DNA of 35,897 nucleotides from positions 1 through 35,897 of the forward strand of contig DDDG01000002.1 of assembly GCA_002336245.1 (NCBI GenBank). The letters run 5' to 3'. Below the pieces are notes generated by a model, which did no database searches, was not told where the DNA came from, and worked only from the letters and a program-made list of their open reading frames with translations. Shown one piece after another: positions 1 through 8,371 of the stretch. The position numbers were made by a program, and so were the translations under genes. Origin of the DNA: Flavobacteriales bacterium UBA1986 (lineage in GTDB: Bacteria > Bacteroidota > Bacteroidia > Flavobacteriales_G > Salibacteraceae). Position 1 is the stretch's first letter. Each line of letters begins with the position of its first letter.

Positions 1-27
1 TACGGATTTTAGGGACCCTTACAGAAG

Positions 28-105
28 AATAATCATGTGACAGCAGCTGGAATTCCTTTTGCAGTGACAGTGACAGAGCTTATGAAAACAAAATTGAAGA
101 ATTAG
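28..105 (+). other. Possible C-terminal fragment of a gene cut by the window edge
   Basis: Frame 1 reads an open tail from about 28 that includes NHVTAAGIPFAVTV and stops at TAG 103-105. An in-frame TAG at 10-12 blocks further reading to the left. Frame 2 reads TDFRDPYRR over 2-28 and then stops at 38-40, so a frameshift near 28-30 would join the two parts. It could be the end of a gene running in from the left, a decayed gene or chance. The family is not recognised. Confidence 0.2.
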
Positions 106-230
106 CCAACGCAAGTTCAAGCACATTGCAATCCTCCTACGTGCGGTTGCAAAGAGCTTTCTCGCCAACGCTAAAAACGAAATGAATAAAATAAAAACGG
201 CATCTACAAGAGTAAGGGTACTGGAAGTAC
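106..230. other. Intergenic stretch with short repeats, no gene seen
   Basis: No coding region is supported. The 8-mer GCCAACGC occurs twice in direct orientation (about 105 and 172), and TTGCAA, itself palindromic, occurs twice around 128 and 149. The arrangement loosely recalls cassette-type recombination sites but lacks their inverted outer boxes. No terminator is obvious for the gene ending at 231. Confidence 0.3.
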
Positions 231-491
231 TTATTCTTTGGTGAGGATCAGGCCCAACTCCCTCGCCTTTTTCTTCAGTTCTGAGATCTCCTTCTTCCTT
301 TTGTTTCGCATCTCTGCCTTCTCCTTTTCATCCTTTACGTAGGCTTCAAATGCTTTAGAAATATTGTTCGCTACTACCCTCTTTTGCGAATCGGGTAGTT
401 GATTGAAAAAGGATTGGATCTTCAAGCCTTTTGGTGTTGTGCCTTGCCCTATGTATTCGGTAAACAACTTCGCCACTTCTGCTGGTTTCAT
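231..491 (-). CDS. Small basic hypothetical protein, 86 aa
   Basis: The family is not recognised. The protein starts MKPAEVAKLF and has no signal peptide or membrane segment, so it is probably cytoplasmic. The first half looks mixed alpha-helical. The second half, from about residue 50, is a strongly charged Lys/Glu/Arg helix ending in KKKARELGLILTKE that could form a coiled coil or bind nucleic acid. Support for its being real comes from an exact TAnnTTTG promoter element at 521-528 on the same strand, about 30 bases before the ATG at 489-491, and from the absence of any better ORF here. It is transcribed alone, 187 bases downstream of the hydrolase gene ending at 679. Confidence 0.55.
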   Translation of the reverse strand: MKPAEVAKLFTEYIGQGTTPKGLKIQSFFNQLPDSQKRVVANNISKAFEAYVKDEKEKAEMRNKRKKEISELKKKARELGLILTKE

Positions 492-520
492 AAGTTCAAA
501 CTATAATTTGTTCTCATAGG

Positions 521-528
521 CAAATATA
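521..528 (-). promoter_or_regulatory. Bacteroidota -7 promoter element (TAnnTTTG)
   Basis: The minus strand reads TATATTTG. With its final G at -7, transcription would begin near 514, giving a leader of about 23 nt before the small protein's ATG. A TTG lies 15 bases upstream, a little closer than the usual -33 spacing. Confidence 0.5.
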
Positions 529-678
529 TAATTCTCACTAAGGCAATTCTTCTATTTTCCACTCCTAATAAAACAACCACGGCCAAACTCCATTGCCTTT
601 CTCCTTCGTTGCACTCCGGTGAACAAAGGTGGGATACTGCGCATAGCCAAACCGTTGTAGCCAATCTTCGATCGAACC

Positions 679-1716
679 CTACTCCAAACCCTCCCACCAA
701 TCTTCTCCGGAAGATTTCAGCGTACTTAACGAACCCAAGTTGGGGGTAGAAAGAGGCAAACCCTTGTTCCTGGCTTCGGCAGCGAAGCGCTCGATTGGAT
801 CTTTCCAATGGTGGAGCGCAAGCGCAAAACCGCAGCAGTGAACCGGCAAAGCTCTACTCACTTTTGAATCTATGGCCGCCTGCACGGCCTCTTCTGGATA
901 CATGTGAATCTGATGCCAGTTTTCATTGTACTGTCCGCATTCCATAAAGCCAAAATCAAATGGTCCAAACTTATCGCCGATTTCTTTGAAGTGATCGCCA
1001 TATCCGCCATCGCCGCTCCAGAAAATCTTGTGCTTGTTGGAAATCATCACCCATCCACCCCAAAGGGATTTTGCTCTGTCTTTGAGTCCTCTTCCAGAAA
1101 AATGCCGCGATGGAGTGAAAGTAAATTGAATGCCTTCAAAACGCGCTTCGTCCCACCAGTCGAACTCTTGAATGTTCTCGGATGGAACGCCCCAAGCTTC
1201 TAAGTGCCGCCCGACTCCTAGAGCCACAAACCACTTCTTCGTTTTTCCCTTGAGTTTCTCGATGCTGGCCAAATCCAAATGATCGTAGTGATCGTGTGTC
1301 ATCAAAAGCAAGTCAATCTCTGGAAATTGATCAATGAGATCGAGGGTGTTCTCCGAGAAACGCTTCGTAGTAAAGGGTGCAATGGGAGAGGCATTGGGGC
1401 CCAGCATTGGGTCCATTAAAATCGTCTTGCCCATCCATCTGAATAAAACTACGGAGTGCCCGTACCAAATGAATTTTGGCTCATCGCTTGGCGCCAGGAA
1501 AGCTTCTCTATTGAAGGTTTCTACTGGCAGAGGCGTTTTGGGATTGCGGCCAGCCCGCTGGAAAAACTGCTTGTAGAGCAACTTTGGAAGATCTTGAAAA
1601 CTGAACTCCATGCTGGTCTCTGCCAGGTTCATGAACTTACCTTCTTTCCAATTCTCCGACTGCGCGTATTTCTCTTTGTGCTCGGGCTTGAGCTTGCCTC
1701 CAAACTGCTTGATCAT
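679..1716 (-). CDS. MBL-fold metallo-hydrolase, NAPE-PLD/UlaG-like
   Basis: This 345-aa protein has the metallo-beta-lactamase fold signature: a TILMDP strand, then THDHYDHLD (HxHxDH), a further His in SRHFSGRG, an Asp in WSGDGGYG and a late His in LPVHCCGF, giving a full set of metal ligands. The order and the N-terminal WKEGKF segment resemble the N-acyl-phosphatidylethanolamine phospholipase D/RomA branch, so a phosphodiesterase or lactonase-like activity on a lipid or related ester is plausible but unproven. No signal peptide is seen, so it is probably cytoplasmic. It lies 36 bases downstream of the epimerase gene on the same strand and is probably co-transcribed with it. Confidence 0.85.
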   Translation of the reverse strand: MIKQFGGKLKPEHKEKYAQSENWKEGKFMNLAETSMEFSFQDLPKLLYKQFFQRAGRNPKTPLPVETFNREAFLAPSDEPKFIWYGHSVVLFRWMGKTILMDPMLGPNASPIAPFTTKRFSENTLDLIDQFPEIDLLLMTHDHYDHLDLASIEKLKGKTKKWFVALGVGRHLEAWGVPSENIQEFDWWDEARFEGIQFTFTPSRHFSGRGLKDRAKSLWGGWVMISNKHKIFWSGDGGYGDHFKEIGDKFGPFDFGFMECGQYNENWHQIHMYPEEAVQAAIDSKVSRALPVHCCGFALALHHWKDPIERFAAEARNKGLPLSTPNLGSLSTLKSSGEDWWEGLE

Positions 1717-1752
1717 TTGTGGGGATATTAATGGAATGTTCGTTCCAAGGTC

Positions 1753-2820
1753 CTATTTCGCTACAACAATTCCTTCGTCGATCAGCTGCTGCAATCCGTC
1801 TTCCATGCTTTCTTGAAGTGGCCTGAATTCCATTCCAAGTTCTTTTTTGATCTTAGAATTATCGCCGCTCCACGGCACATTGACATTGTCCTTAATGAAT
1901 CTCCTTGTGTAGTTTTTATTGATGAGAGGTGCAACAATCATCAGCAACCATTTCGGCAAGGCTTTCTTTGGAAGCGGAAAGCGATCTCCGTATTTCGGAA
2001 TCAAGCTCATGGCCATCTCCAGCAAATCTGTCTCTGTTCCTGAAGTGATGTAACGACCTTGAGCCACTGGAGTGAAGCCTGCTTTAAAATGCGCTTCTGC
2101 AACATCCCGAACATCAACAACTCCAAAACCCAATTTGGGAGCTCCCATCTTCATGGTTCCATCCACCATCTGCATCAGCACGCTTTGACTTTCAGAGGTG
2201 GTGTTTTTTGGATTCAGTGCAGGGCCCATCACAAAACTTGGATTGATGCAAACCAAATCCCATTGAGATTGAGCTTTCTGCATTTCCCAAGCCTTCTTTT
2301 CGGCTAAGGTCTTGGAATAGGAATAAGGGCCGTGCTCAAGCGAGGAAGTGGTGTTCCATATTTCTTCGGTGATTTTACCACCCGGTGCATTTTGAGTATC
2401 GATGGCGTCGCCATAAATAGCAGCACAGCTGCTCGTAACAACCACTCGCTTCACGCTTGGCGTTGCACTGGCTGAATTCAATACATTCTTGGTTCCATTT
2501 ACCGCTGGATCGATCAAATCGCGTTGCGCATCTTTCACGTCAAGAGCAAATGGTGAAGCTGTATGGTACACCAACTCACAGCCTTTCATGGCCTCGGCAT
2601 AAGAACCTTCTTCCAACAAATCAGATTTGAAGTAGCTTATGGAGCCTTTGGATTTTGCCGCGATTTCATCGAGGTGGGCAAGCTTCGCTTTATTGTCGGG
2701 GTTCCGCACCGCCGCGTGAACATCAATTCCTTCTTCCAGAAGTTTTTTCACCAACCATCCAGCTACATATCCCGTTGCACCTGTTACAAGCACAGGTTTT
2801 GTTTTGTCTATTTCAGTCAT
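1753..2820 (-). CDS. NAD(P)-dependent epimerase/reductase, extended SDR family
   Basis: This 355-aa protein begins with the Rossmann signature VTGATGYVAGWLVKKL (GxxGxxG) and has the catalytic tyrosine-lysine pair in PYSYSKTLAEKKAW. The pattern, including VVVTSSCAAI and INPSFVMGP, is that of extended short-chain dehydrogenases of the dihydroflavonol-4-reductase/aldehyde reductase type. It probably reduces a carbonyl or epimerises a substrate using NADPH; the substrate cannot be read from sequence. It is the first gene of a likely two-gene unit with the MBL hydrolase and has an exact -7 element at 2867-2874. Confidence 0.88.
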   Translation of the reverse strand: MTEIDKTKPVLVTGATGYVAGWLVKKLLEEGIDVHAAVRNPDNKAKLAHLDEIAAKSKGSISYFKSDLLEEGSYAEAMKGCELVYHTASPFALDVKDAQRDLIDPAVNGTKNVLNSASATPSVKRVVVTSSCAAIYGDAIDTQNAPGGKITEEIWNTTSSLEHGPYSYSKTLAEKKAWEMQKAQSQWDLVCINPSFVMGPALNPKNTTSESQSVLMQMVDGTMKMGAPKLGFGVVDVRDVAEAHFKAGFTPVAQGRYITSGTETDLLEMAMSLIPKYGDRFPLPKKALPKWLLMIVAPLINKNYTRRFIKDNVNVPWSGDNSKIKKELGMEFRPLQESMEDGLQQLIDEGIVVAK

Positions 2821-2866
2821 AATTTTCAGTTGTTCTTCAAGAAGACAATCGAGATGAAGATTTGAT

Positions 2867-2874
2867 CAAATGTA
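2867..2874 (-). promoter_or_regulatory. -7 promoter element for the epimerase/hydrolase unit
   Basis: The minus strand reads TACATTTG, an exact TAnnTTTG match 46 bases before the ATG. The predicted start of transcription is near 2860. No clear -33 TTTG was seen. Confidence 0.5.
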
Positions 2875-2948
2875 AAGTTCATTCAGCTGGTCGTTTAAGA
2901 TGGTGTGAAATTCTATCCTAATATGAAAAGAGGCTGGAAGCTTTGCAA

Positions 2949-4199
2949 TTAAAGAAAGCGCACCCACAAAAAATACAGACTAAAGAGGGAGAGAAAGGCG
3001 ATTCCAAACAAACTTAAAAGACGAAGCTTTCTGGAAGGCCTGTCGCTTGCTGGGAAATTCTCGTTTGTTACGGACCGGTAGTTTAAGAGTGCCAAGGCCG
3101 GTGCAGTGAGAAATGATATCGTGGTAGCCATATCCACCAAGCCGCGCATATTGTCGGCAAAAAAGACGAGGATCAACATACTACCAGCAATCAGAGCGAT
3201 CAGAATCCGGTTGTACAGCTTCTCATTGTCCACCTTTTGGTTTTCAAAAAAGATGAGTTTGAAGGCCGGTCGCAATACCCTCGGAAATGCATCCAACAAG
3301 GTCAAAGTGGTAGAGAACATGGTGGTAAATGCTGCAAGGGCGATGAGAGGAAAGGCCCAGTCGCCCAAAGAAGCTGTGTACATCTCTATGAGCTTTCCGG
3401 CAAAGGCTGCTCCACCCGAGGGCAATTCTTCCCCTGAGCCATACACAACCATACTTCCTAAAAGAAGAAATCCCGCCGCCAAAACAGCGGTTCCCCAGTA
3501 ACCAACTTTAAAATCAAAAAGGGCTTCCCGTTTCGTGTGTTGCTTCTGCCCCGAACGATTTCTTGCAACCGTCCACACCGAGTGCCACACGGCTATGTCG
3601 ATTGGTGCGGGCATCCATCCGATGAGGGCAATGAGAAAAAAGAGGTGTTCGTCGATCCGAAATGAGAAGGACTTCTGCAACGATTCCAACTTATAGAATT
3701 CACCCGTTGCCGCAGAAACAACAGCTAGGATTGTGGTTATGGCCAATACCACGATGATGATCTTCATAAGCTTGTCGAGCACAGAATAGCGGCCCAAAAA
3801 CAGAACAAAAGCACACAAAGTCAGCATGAGCCCCGACCACTTCCAGGCGTCCAATTCCAAGCCTGTGATTTGCTGAGCAATGCCTGCAGTAACAACCGTA
3901 ACGGCAGCCTGAACGATGAACATCGTAGAAATGGTGAGAAAGAGAAAGAGCATCAGGGCCCATTCGCCCTGCCATTTGTAACCGGTCAACAAGGATTTTC
4001 CAGTCACAGAAGCGAAGCGCGGTCCGGCTTCAAAAAAGGGATACTTAATGAGGTGAGCCAGCACAATCACCACGAGGAGAATACTCCCAAACTCTGCGCC
4101 AGCGCGGGTAGATTGAACCAAATGCGACACGCCAATGGCAGCTCCTGCATAGAGCAATCCGGGACCCAAACTTTTCATCAATTCTCTATATTTGGCCAA
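2949..4199 (-). CDS. Divergent Nramp-family metal ion transporter homologue
   Basis: This 416-aa polytopic inner-membrane protein has about eleven hydrophobic segments. LGPGLLYAGAAIGVSHLVQS at the N terminus and GWMPAPIDIAVWHS in mid-protein align with Nramp TM1 and TM6. Canonical Nramps have DPGN in TM1 and MPH in TM6, which bind Mn/Fe. Here TM1 reads GVSH (residues 23-26) and the MPH motif is not preserved, so the substrate may not be a classical transition metal. The frame begins with TTG at 4197-4199; the next candidate is ATG (Met8) at 4178. A -7 element at 4217-4224 places transcription about 11 nt upstream of the TTG. It is monocistronic and divergent from the GT-C-like gene. Confidence 0.8.
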   Translation of the reverse strand: MAKYRELMKSLGPGLLYAGAAIGVSHLVQSTRAGAEFGSILLVVIVLAHLIKYPFFEAGPRFASVTGKSLLTGYKWQGEWALMLFLFLTISTMFIVQAAVTVVTAGIAQQITGLELDAWKWSGLMLTLCAFVLFLGRYSVLDKLMKIIIVVLAITTILAVVSAATGEFYKLESLQKSFSFRIDEHLFFLIALIGWMPAPIDIAVWHSVWTVARNRSGQKQHTKREALFDFKVGYWGTAVLAAGFLLLGSMVVYGSGEELPSGGAAFAGKLIEMYTASLGDWAFPLIALAAFTTMFSTTLTLLDAFPRVLRPAFKLIFFENQKVDNEKLYNRILIALIAGSMLILVFFADNMRGLVDMATTISFLTAPALALLNYRSVTNENFPASDRPSRKLRLLSLFGIAFLSLFSLYFLWVRFL

Positions 4200-4216
4200 G
4201 GCACATTAGCTTTCTT

Positions 4217-4224
4217 CAAAACTA
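4217..4224 (-). promoter_or_regulatory. -7 promoter element for the Nramp-like gene
   Basis: The minus strand reads TAGTTTTG, an exact TAnnTTTG. The predicted transcription start is near 4210, just upstream of the TTG start codon. Confidence 0.5.
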
Positions 4225-4268
4225 GTTATTGTCCTTGCCTTCCACCTTAAATTCTACCAAGTACCTCC

Positions 4269-6527
4269 GTGTTTCGTTCAACTAACCTTTTCCGCCTAAG
4301 TTGGCTCCTCACAATTCTCAGCGGAATTTTTCTGTCGTTCAAAGCATTGCGGGAACCCGATCTGTGGTGGCAACTTCGAAGCGGACAGTGGATGGTCGAG
4401 AACTTCGCCGTGACCCGCAGCGACCTTTTTTCCTTCACCCAGGAGGGAGTGGAATGGATCAATGTGAAGTGGTTTTTTGAAGTCTTGCAGTATTTCTTCG
4501 CCTCGCTCGGCGGACCAGAATTGCTGCTCTTGATGCAGACGTTCGCAAACATCCTTCTGCTTTGGATGCTCTACAAACTAGCTCAGACGGTGTATTCACT
4601 ACAGCTCGTTAAAAAATTTCAAGTTGGAATCGCCTTCATCATCAGCGTGCTCAGCTTCCTCTTCGCCATGGACTACCGCATGGCTGGACGACCTGAAATG
4701 GTTTCTCACGTTCTCAGCTTGGCCTTTCTTCTCCTCCTTTTGAATCATCGAAGGGAGAAAAGCAAAGGAATCTTCTGGCTCATTCCACTCCAGCTTTTTT
4801 GGGCAAACAGCCACGAGGCCTACGGAACCGGCTTGGTCATTCTGGTGGTGGCAATTGCAGCCCATCTGTTCGAAAGCCGCATTCGCAAGTGGGAGCCGCT
4901 CGACAAAAACTTCATGCTCTCGAGCCTTTTGGCCATTGCGTCAACAGGCATCAACCCACGCGGACTGTACCTCTTCATTCATCCCTTCAACATCTTCAAC
5001 CAGGTTGGCGACAATAAGTTCACTACCGAGCTCTACAACATTCAAACGAACTATTTCTGGCAGCAAACCGAAGCTTGGTTGGCCATAGGTGTTCTATTCA
5101 TCTGCCTCATTGGCTTTTTTCTTTTCCGGAAAAAGTTGGGATCACCGGGAATACTCAAGCAATTTGGGCTCGCATACTTCGTGCTCTTCGTTTTATTCAT
5201 TTACCTCGGAAGTACAGCGCATCGGAACCTCACATTCTTTTTCATTTGGGCCTTTCCACTGCTCCTTCTCACCATAGAATCTATTGGCCAGTGGAAACTC
5301 AAAAACATCAAACTTTTTGGAGCTCGACCTTGGGTGTTTCCAATATTTGCTCTTCTGCTTTCAGTATTTTGTTTGGGCTATGTGCTTTCAGGAAAGTACT
5401 TTGAACGCTTCAACAATCGGGAACGACTCGGATTGAAGATCTCACCCATGTTCAATCCAGTGGGTGCCGCCAATTTCTTGAAAGAAAAGAATGCCGCTGG
5501 AGCTACCATCTTCTCCGACTATCTGGCCTCGGCCTACCTCATGTGGGAATTGCGCCCAGAATTTAAAAGCTTCATCGACCTGCGGGATCTCGACATCTAC
5601 CCGGCTTCCTTTTTCAAAGCCTTCGAACAACTCTCCGTTGAACCTGCGGGCTTCGACAAATTCGATGAAGAATACCACTTCGATTACGTCGTTTTAAAAC
5701 GACTCTACATGCCCAACTTACATCGCTACATCAGCAATAAAGCAGATTGGCAATTGGTGTATGGCGATGCAATTACGGTAGTCTATCAGCGGACTGATGC
5801 AGCGGTCCTGGAAATTCCTTTCCGGAGGGTCGAGCAACCAGAGAGCTCCACTTTGGCAAGCCTTCTGAACTTCCCAATATCGCCTTTCATACCAGAAGAG
5901 ACCATTCCGAGCCCTTACCTCACAGCAGCCGAATATTATCTGACCGTCGGTCGTTTTGAACTGGCTTGGACTGCATCCCAAAAAGCTTTGGAAGAAGATG
6001 CCTTAAACGACAAACATCGTCGGATGGCTCTTCAAATTCTGGTTCAGAAAGCGGCTTCTTCACAAACACAAGAGGAGCTTCGCTCCTACTTCGACATCGG
6101 GCAAAACATTCTCAATCAGAAAAATCCAAAAGATTGGAATGCCTTCGATTATCTAGAACACGGCCGCTTGTTTATGTCCATGGGCGACGCCATCAACGCC
6201 ATGGTTCAATTTCGAAAATCGGCTAAACTCAGTGAAGGAAAAGACATCTATTCCCTCATGGCGCAATGTCAAAATCTGCTGATGCAAGTGGACCCAAACA
6301 ATCAAACGCTCTATGCGAAAAAGTGGTACGAATACATGCTCAAGGCCTACAGCTTTGCTCCAGATGATCCTACCCTAAACTTCAACCTCGGAGTGAGTTA
6401 TTGCCAATCGGCGCGTTGCCAACAAGCCGAGCCTTTCTTGAAAAAGGCAAGTTTCCAAACCAGCTTTTCGGATCAGGAGCTGAAGGCTTTGGCAGAATGC
6501 AAGAAGATCTGTAGAGTTTCGAATTAA
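4269..6527 (+). CDS. GT-C-like polytopic membrane protein with C-terminal TPR-like repeats
   Basis: This 752-aa protein starts with GTG. About ten hydrophobic segments fill residues 8-370, a soluble part follows, and the last ~200 residues are helical repeats of TPR type (for example YYLTVGRFELAWTASQKALEE and DPTLNFNLGVSYCQSARCQQAE). Directly after the first membrane segment lies EPDLWWQLRSGQWMV (about residues 29-43). An acidic residue plus Trp pair in the first periplasmic loop is typical of GT-C glycosyltransferases that use polyprenyl-phosphate sugars. The protein may transfer sugars outside the inner membrane; acceptor and donor are unknown. Its stop codon overlaps that of the convergent peptidase gene at 6524-6527. 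Confidence 0.65.
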   Translation: MFRSTNLFRLSWLLTILSGIFLSFKALREPDLWWQLRSGQWMVENFAVTRSDLFSFTQEGVEWINVKWFFEVLQYFFASLGGPELLLLMQTFANILLLWMLYKLAQTVYSLQLVKKFQVGIAFIISVLSFLFAMDYRMAGRPEMVSHVLSLAFLLLLLNHRREKSKGIFWLIPLQLFWANSHEAYGTGLVILVVAIAAHLFESRIRKWEPLDKNFMLSSLLAIASTGINPRGLYLFIHPFNIFNQVGDNKFTTELYNIQTNYFWQQTEAWLAIGVLFICLIGFFLFRKKLGSPGILKQFGLAYFVLFVLFIYLGSTAHRNLTFFFIWAFPLLLLTIESIGQWKLKNIKLFGARPWVFPIFALLLSVFCLGYVLSGKYFERFNNRERLGLKISPMFNPVGAANFLKEKNAAGATIFSDYLASAYLMWELRPEFKSFIDLRDLDIYPASFFKAFEQLSVEPAGFDKFDEEYHFDYVVLKRLYMPNLHRYISNKADWQLVYGDAITVVYQRTDAAVLEIPFRRVEQPESSTLASLLNFPISPFIPEETIPSPYLTAAEYYLTVGRFELAWTASQKALEEDALNDKHRRMALQILVQKAASSQTQEELRSYFDIGQNILNQKNPKDWNAFDYLEHGRLFMSMGDAINAMVQFRKSAKLSEGKDIYSLMAQCQNLLMQVDPNNQTLYAKKWYEYMLKAYSFAPDDPTLNFNLGVSYCQSARCQQAEPFLKKASFQTSFSDQELKALAECKKICRVSN

Positions 6528-8296
6528 GGCTTTACAATGCGCTCGTTGTGCACGACTTTTCCTGCACGAATCACTTGGCACAGATAAGTCCCTCGTGCAA
6601 ACAAACTGAGGTTTAAGCTAACCTCACTTTTACCGCTGAAGGATGAAATGTGCACATTGGAACCCTTCATATCGCGCAAGCGAACTTCCCAAAACTCATA
6701 CTCTCCCACATCGGTCAATCGGATGTTGAGTTGAGATGAAGTAGGGTTGGGTGAGATTTGAATGCCCGACTCATTCTCTACCTCTTCATTTGAAAGTGTT
6801 TGACAGTTCAAGGTCTCCGTCAACACATCTTCAACAGCCGGGTCGGTATCGCTGGCAGCGATCAACAATTGACCTCCAGAAAAAACGGAAGTCATACTCC
6901 CGGAAACCTGAGCCAACTGCACGAAGTAGGCTTTTCCATTTTCCAATCCGGGAACTTCAAAGCGATTCGTCCCTTGAAATCGATAGAGCTTATCGAATTG
7001 ATAAATCGTATCTGTGCTGCCCAAAGTGTACACTCCCAATCTGAAATCGTACGGACCAGAAGAAGGTTCTGAGACCACAATTTCTGGCTTTCCAGAACTC
7101 GTTTCAACACTAAAGCTCGGCGTTTTTGGTGCATTCGCTGCCACAATCATCGAAAGGGCATTCACGGCAGAATTGCGAGCCAGGTAATTGAAGTCGACAT
7201 AGAAACTGTCGATGCTACCGTTGTTGTCGGTATCTGCACCAATTACATCATCCTCCGAATGCTGTCGGTCGTGGTAGTTGGGATCGTTGTCGCCCGAACC
7301 ATTTCCATGCTCAACTGCAGAGGTAAATCGAATGGCATTGAAGCCATCTTCACGGAAGGGGATGTGATCTCCTCCTCGTCCCGTACGATCCTCTTGATTC
7401 ATTATTTGAATCTGCATGGGAACTTCAACGTTTCCTGCCAGCTTTTCTTCGTAATTCAACTTCACCCAACGAGCCAAATTTCGGTTGCCTAGAGTACCAA
7501 GAGGGCTTGCGAAAATTCGTAGTCGGGTGCTATCAACATTGCCTTCAGCGGCACAAACCGTCGGCGGAGACGCAGTTTCGCCGCACATGACACCTCCAAC
7601 GATGTCGTTGTTAAAAACCGCTCTTATGTTTATGTCGTTGTCGACACATAAATCCGAAAAAGCACGTCCACCAAGAAGGCCTTGCTCCTCACCAACTGTG
7701 AGCATAAAAACCAGAGTTTGCTTTGACTCAAGTTGATTGAGCACTCGTGCGAGTTCAAGCACAAGCACACTTCCAGAACCATTATCATCTGCACCATTTG
7801 CTTTGCAGTTCGGGTCGCAGCGCGTTCCGCAACGAGAATCCAAATGCGCTTCGATGAGAACAACTTCACTTCCTTCAATGCCCGGGCGAATCGCCAACAC
7901 ATTGCGCGCACTGACATCACCGCAAGCATGCCCGATCACATCGAAGTCGAGGTATGAAAACACCATTCGATCTCCAGCTGGATCAAAACTTTTGAATTTG
8001 CTCATGGCCCACCGTCGAGCAGGTCCAATGCCAATATTGTTTCCGTTGGTATCCGAGAAGGTATTTCTATTGTGATATGACGTGAGGTTGAAGAGATAAT
8101 TCTCCAGCGTATCGGCATTGATGGCCGCCTCTAAATCGCAAATGCTTTGGTCTACGCTCGAAGCAGTTCCTGTATTGTACTGTGCAGTTCCAATGCCCTT
8201 CAAGACGCTTAAGGCTTCAGAGTTGGAAAGACGCACGTTGGTTTGGGCGTTCAGAAGAAAAGGGAGTAGCCCAAAAAGAAAAGCTAGAATTCTCAT
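6524..8296 (-). CDS. Secreted M28-family zinc aminopeptidase with T9SS sorting domain
   Basis: This 590-aa protein has a signal peptide (MRILAFLFGLLPFLLNAQ). The M28 metal site is visible: EAHLDSR (H151, D153), GADDNGSGS (D170/D171) and TVGEEQGLLGG (E203/E204), with later acidic and His ligands. Residues about 395-480 look like a beta-sandwich domain. The C-terminal ~75 residues (ISPNPTSSQLNI ... ERIVKP) form a Por/T9SS type A sorting domain, so the enzyme is exported across the outer membrane and probably anchored at the surface. It likely degrades peptides for nutrition. Its first nine codons and 5' flank are the left copy of a 41-bp direct repeat (8268-8308); the insertion that created the repeat appears to have replaced its native upstream region. 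Confidence 0.92.
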   Translation of the reverse strand: MRILAFLFGLLPFLLNAQTNVRLSNSEALSVLKGIGTAQYNTGTASSVDQSICDLEAAINADTLENYLFNLTSYHNRNTFSDTNGNNIGIGPARRWAMSKFKSFDPAGDRMVFSYLDFDVIGHACGDVSARNVLAIRPGIEGSEVVLIEAHLDSRCGTRCDPNCKANGADDNGSGSVLVLELARVLNQLESKQTLVFMLTVGEEQGLLGGRAFSDLCVDNDINIRAVFNNDIVGGVMCGETASPPTVCAAEGNVDSTRLRIFASPLGTLGNRNLARWVKLNYEEKLAGNVEVPMQIQIMNQEDRTGRGGDHIPFREDGFNAIRFTSAVEHGNGSGDNDPNYHDRQHSEDDVIGADTDNNGSIDSFYVDFNYLARNSAVNALSMIVAANAPKTPSFSVETSSGKPEIVVSEPSSGPYDFRLGVYTLGSTDTIYQFDKLYRFQGTNRFEVPGLENGKAYFVQLAQVSGSMTSVFSGGQLLIAASDTDPAVEDVLTETLNCQTLSNEEVENESGIQISPNPTSSQLNIRLTDVGEYEFWEVRLRDMKGSNVHISSFSGKSEVSLNLSLFARGTYLCQVIRAGKVVHNERIVKP

Positions 8297-8308
8297 AGCC
8301 CGAAGTTA
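8268..8308. repeat. 41-bp direct repeat, left copy
   Basis: This matches 10350-10390 at 40 of 41 positions by eye; the single difference is A versus T inside the peptidase start codon (ATG here, AAG in the other copy, minus strand). It covers the first nine codons of the M28 peptidase and 12 bases of its 5' flank. Confidence 0.9.
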
Positions 8309-8316
8309 CCCACAAT

Positions 8317-8350
8317 AAAAAAACAGCCGACACCTAAATGACGACTGTTT
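8317..8350 (-). terminator. Rho-independent terminator of the lipoprotein pair
   Basis: On the minus strand AAACAGTCG (8350-8342) pairs with CGGCTGTTT (8329-8321) around a 12-nt loop with one mismatch, followed by a run of T. It lies just after the lipoprotein stop at 8372 and only 21 bases before the peptidase start codon, so it should also block read-through into the peptidase gene. Confidence 0.75.
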
Positions 8351-8371
8351 AGAAAAACATTTTTGTTCCAA

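Noticed and set aside
102..180. Integron-type attC site
   Set aside because: The outer GCCAACGC boxes are direct rather than inverted repeats, and no integrase or cassette is present.
488..808. 106-aa minus-strand ORF
   Set aside because: It overlaps the start of the small basic protein and the end of the metallo-hydrolase, and has no recognisable features.
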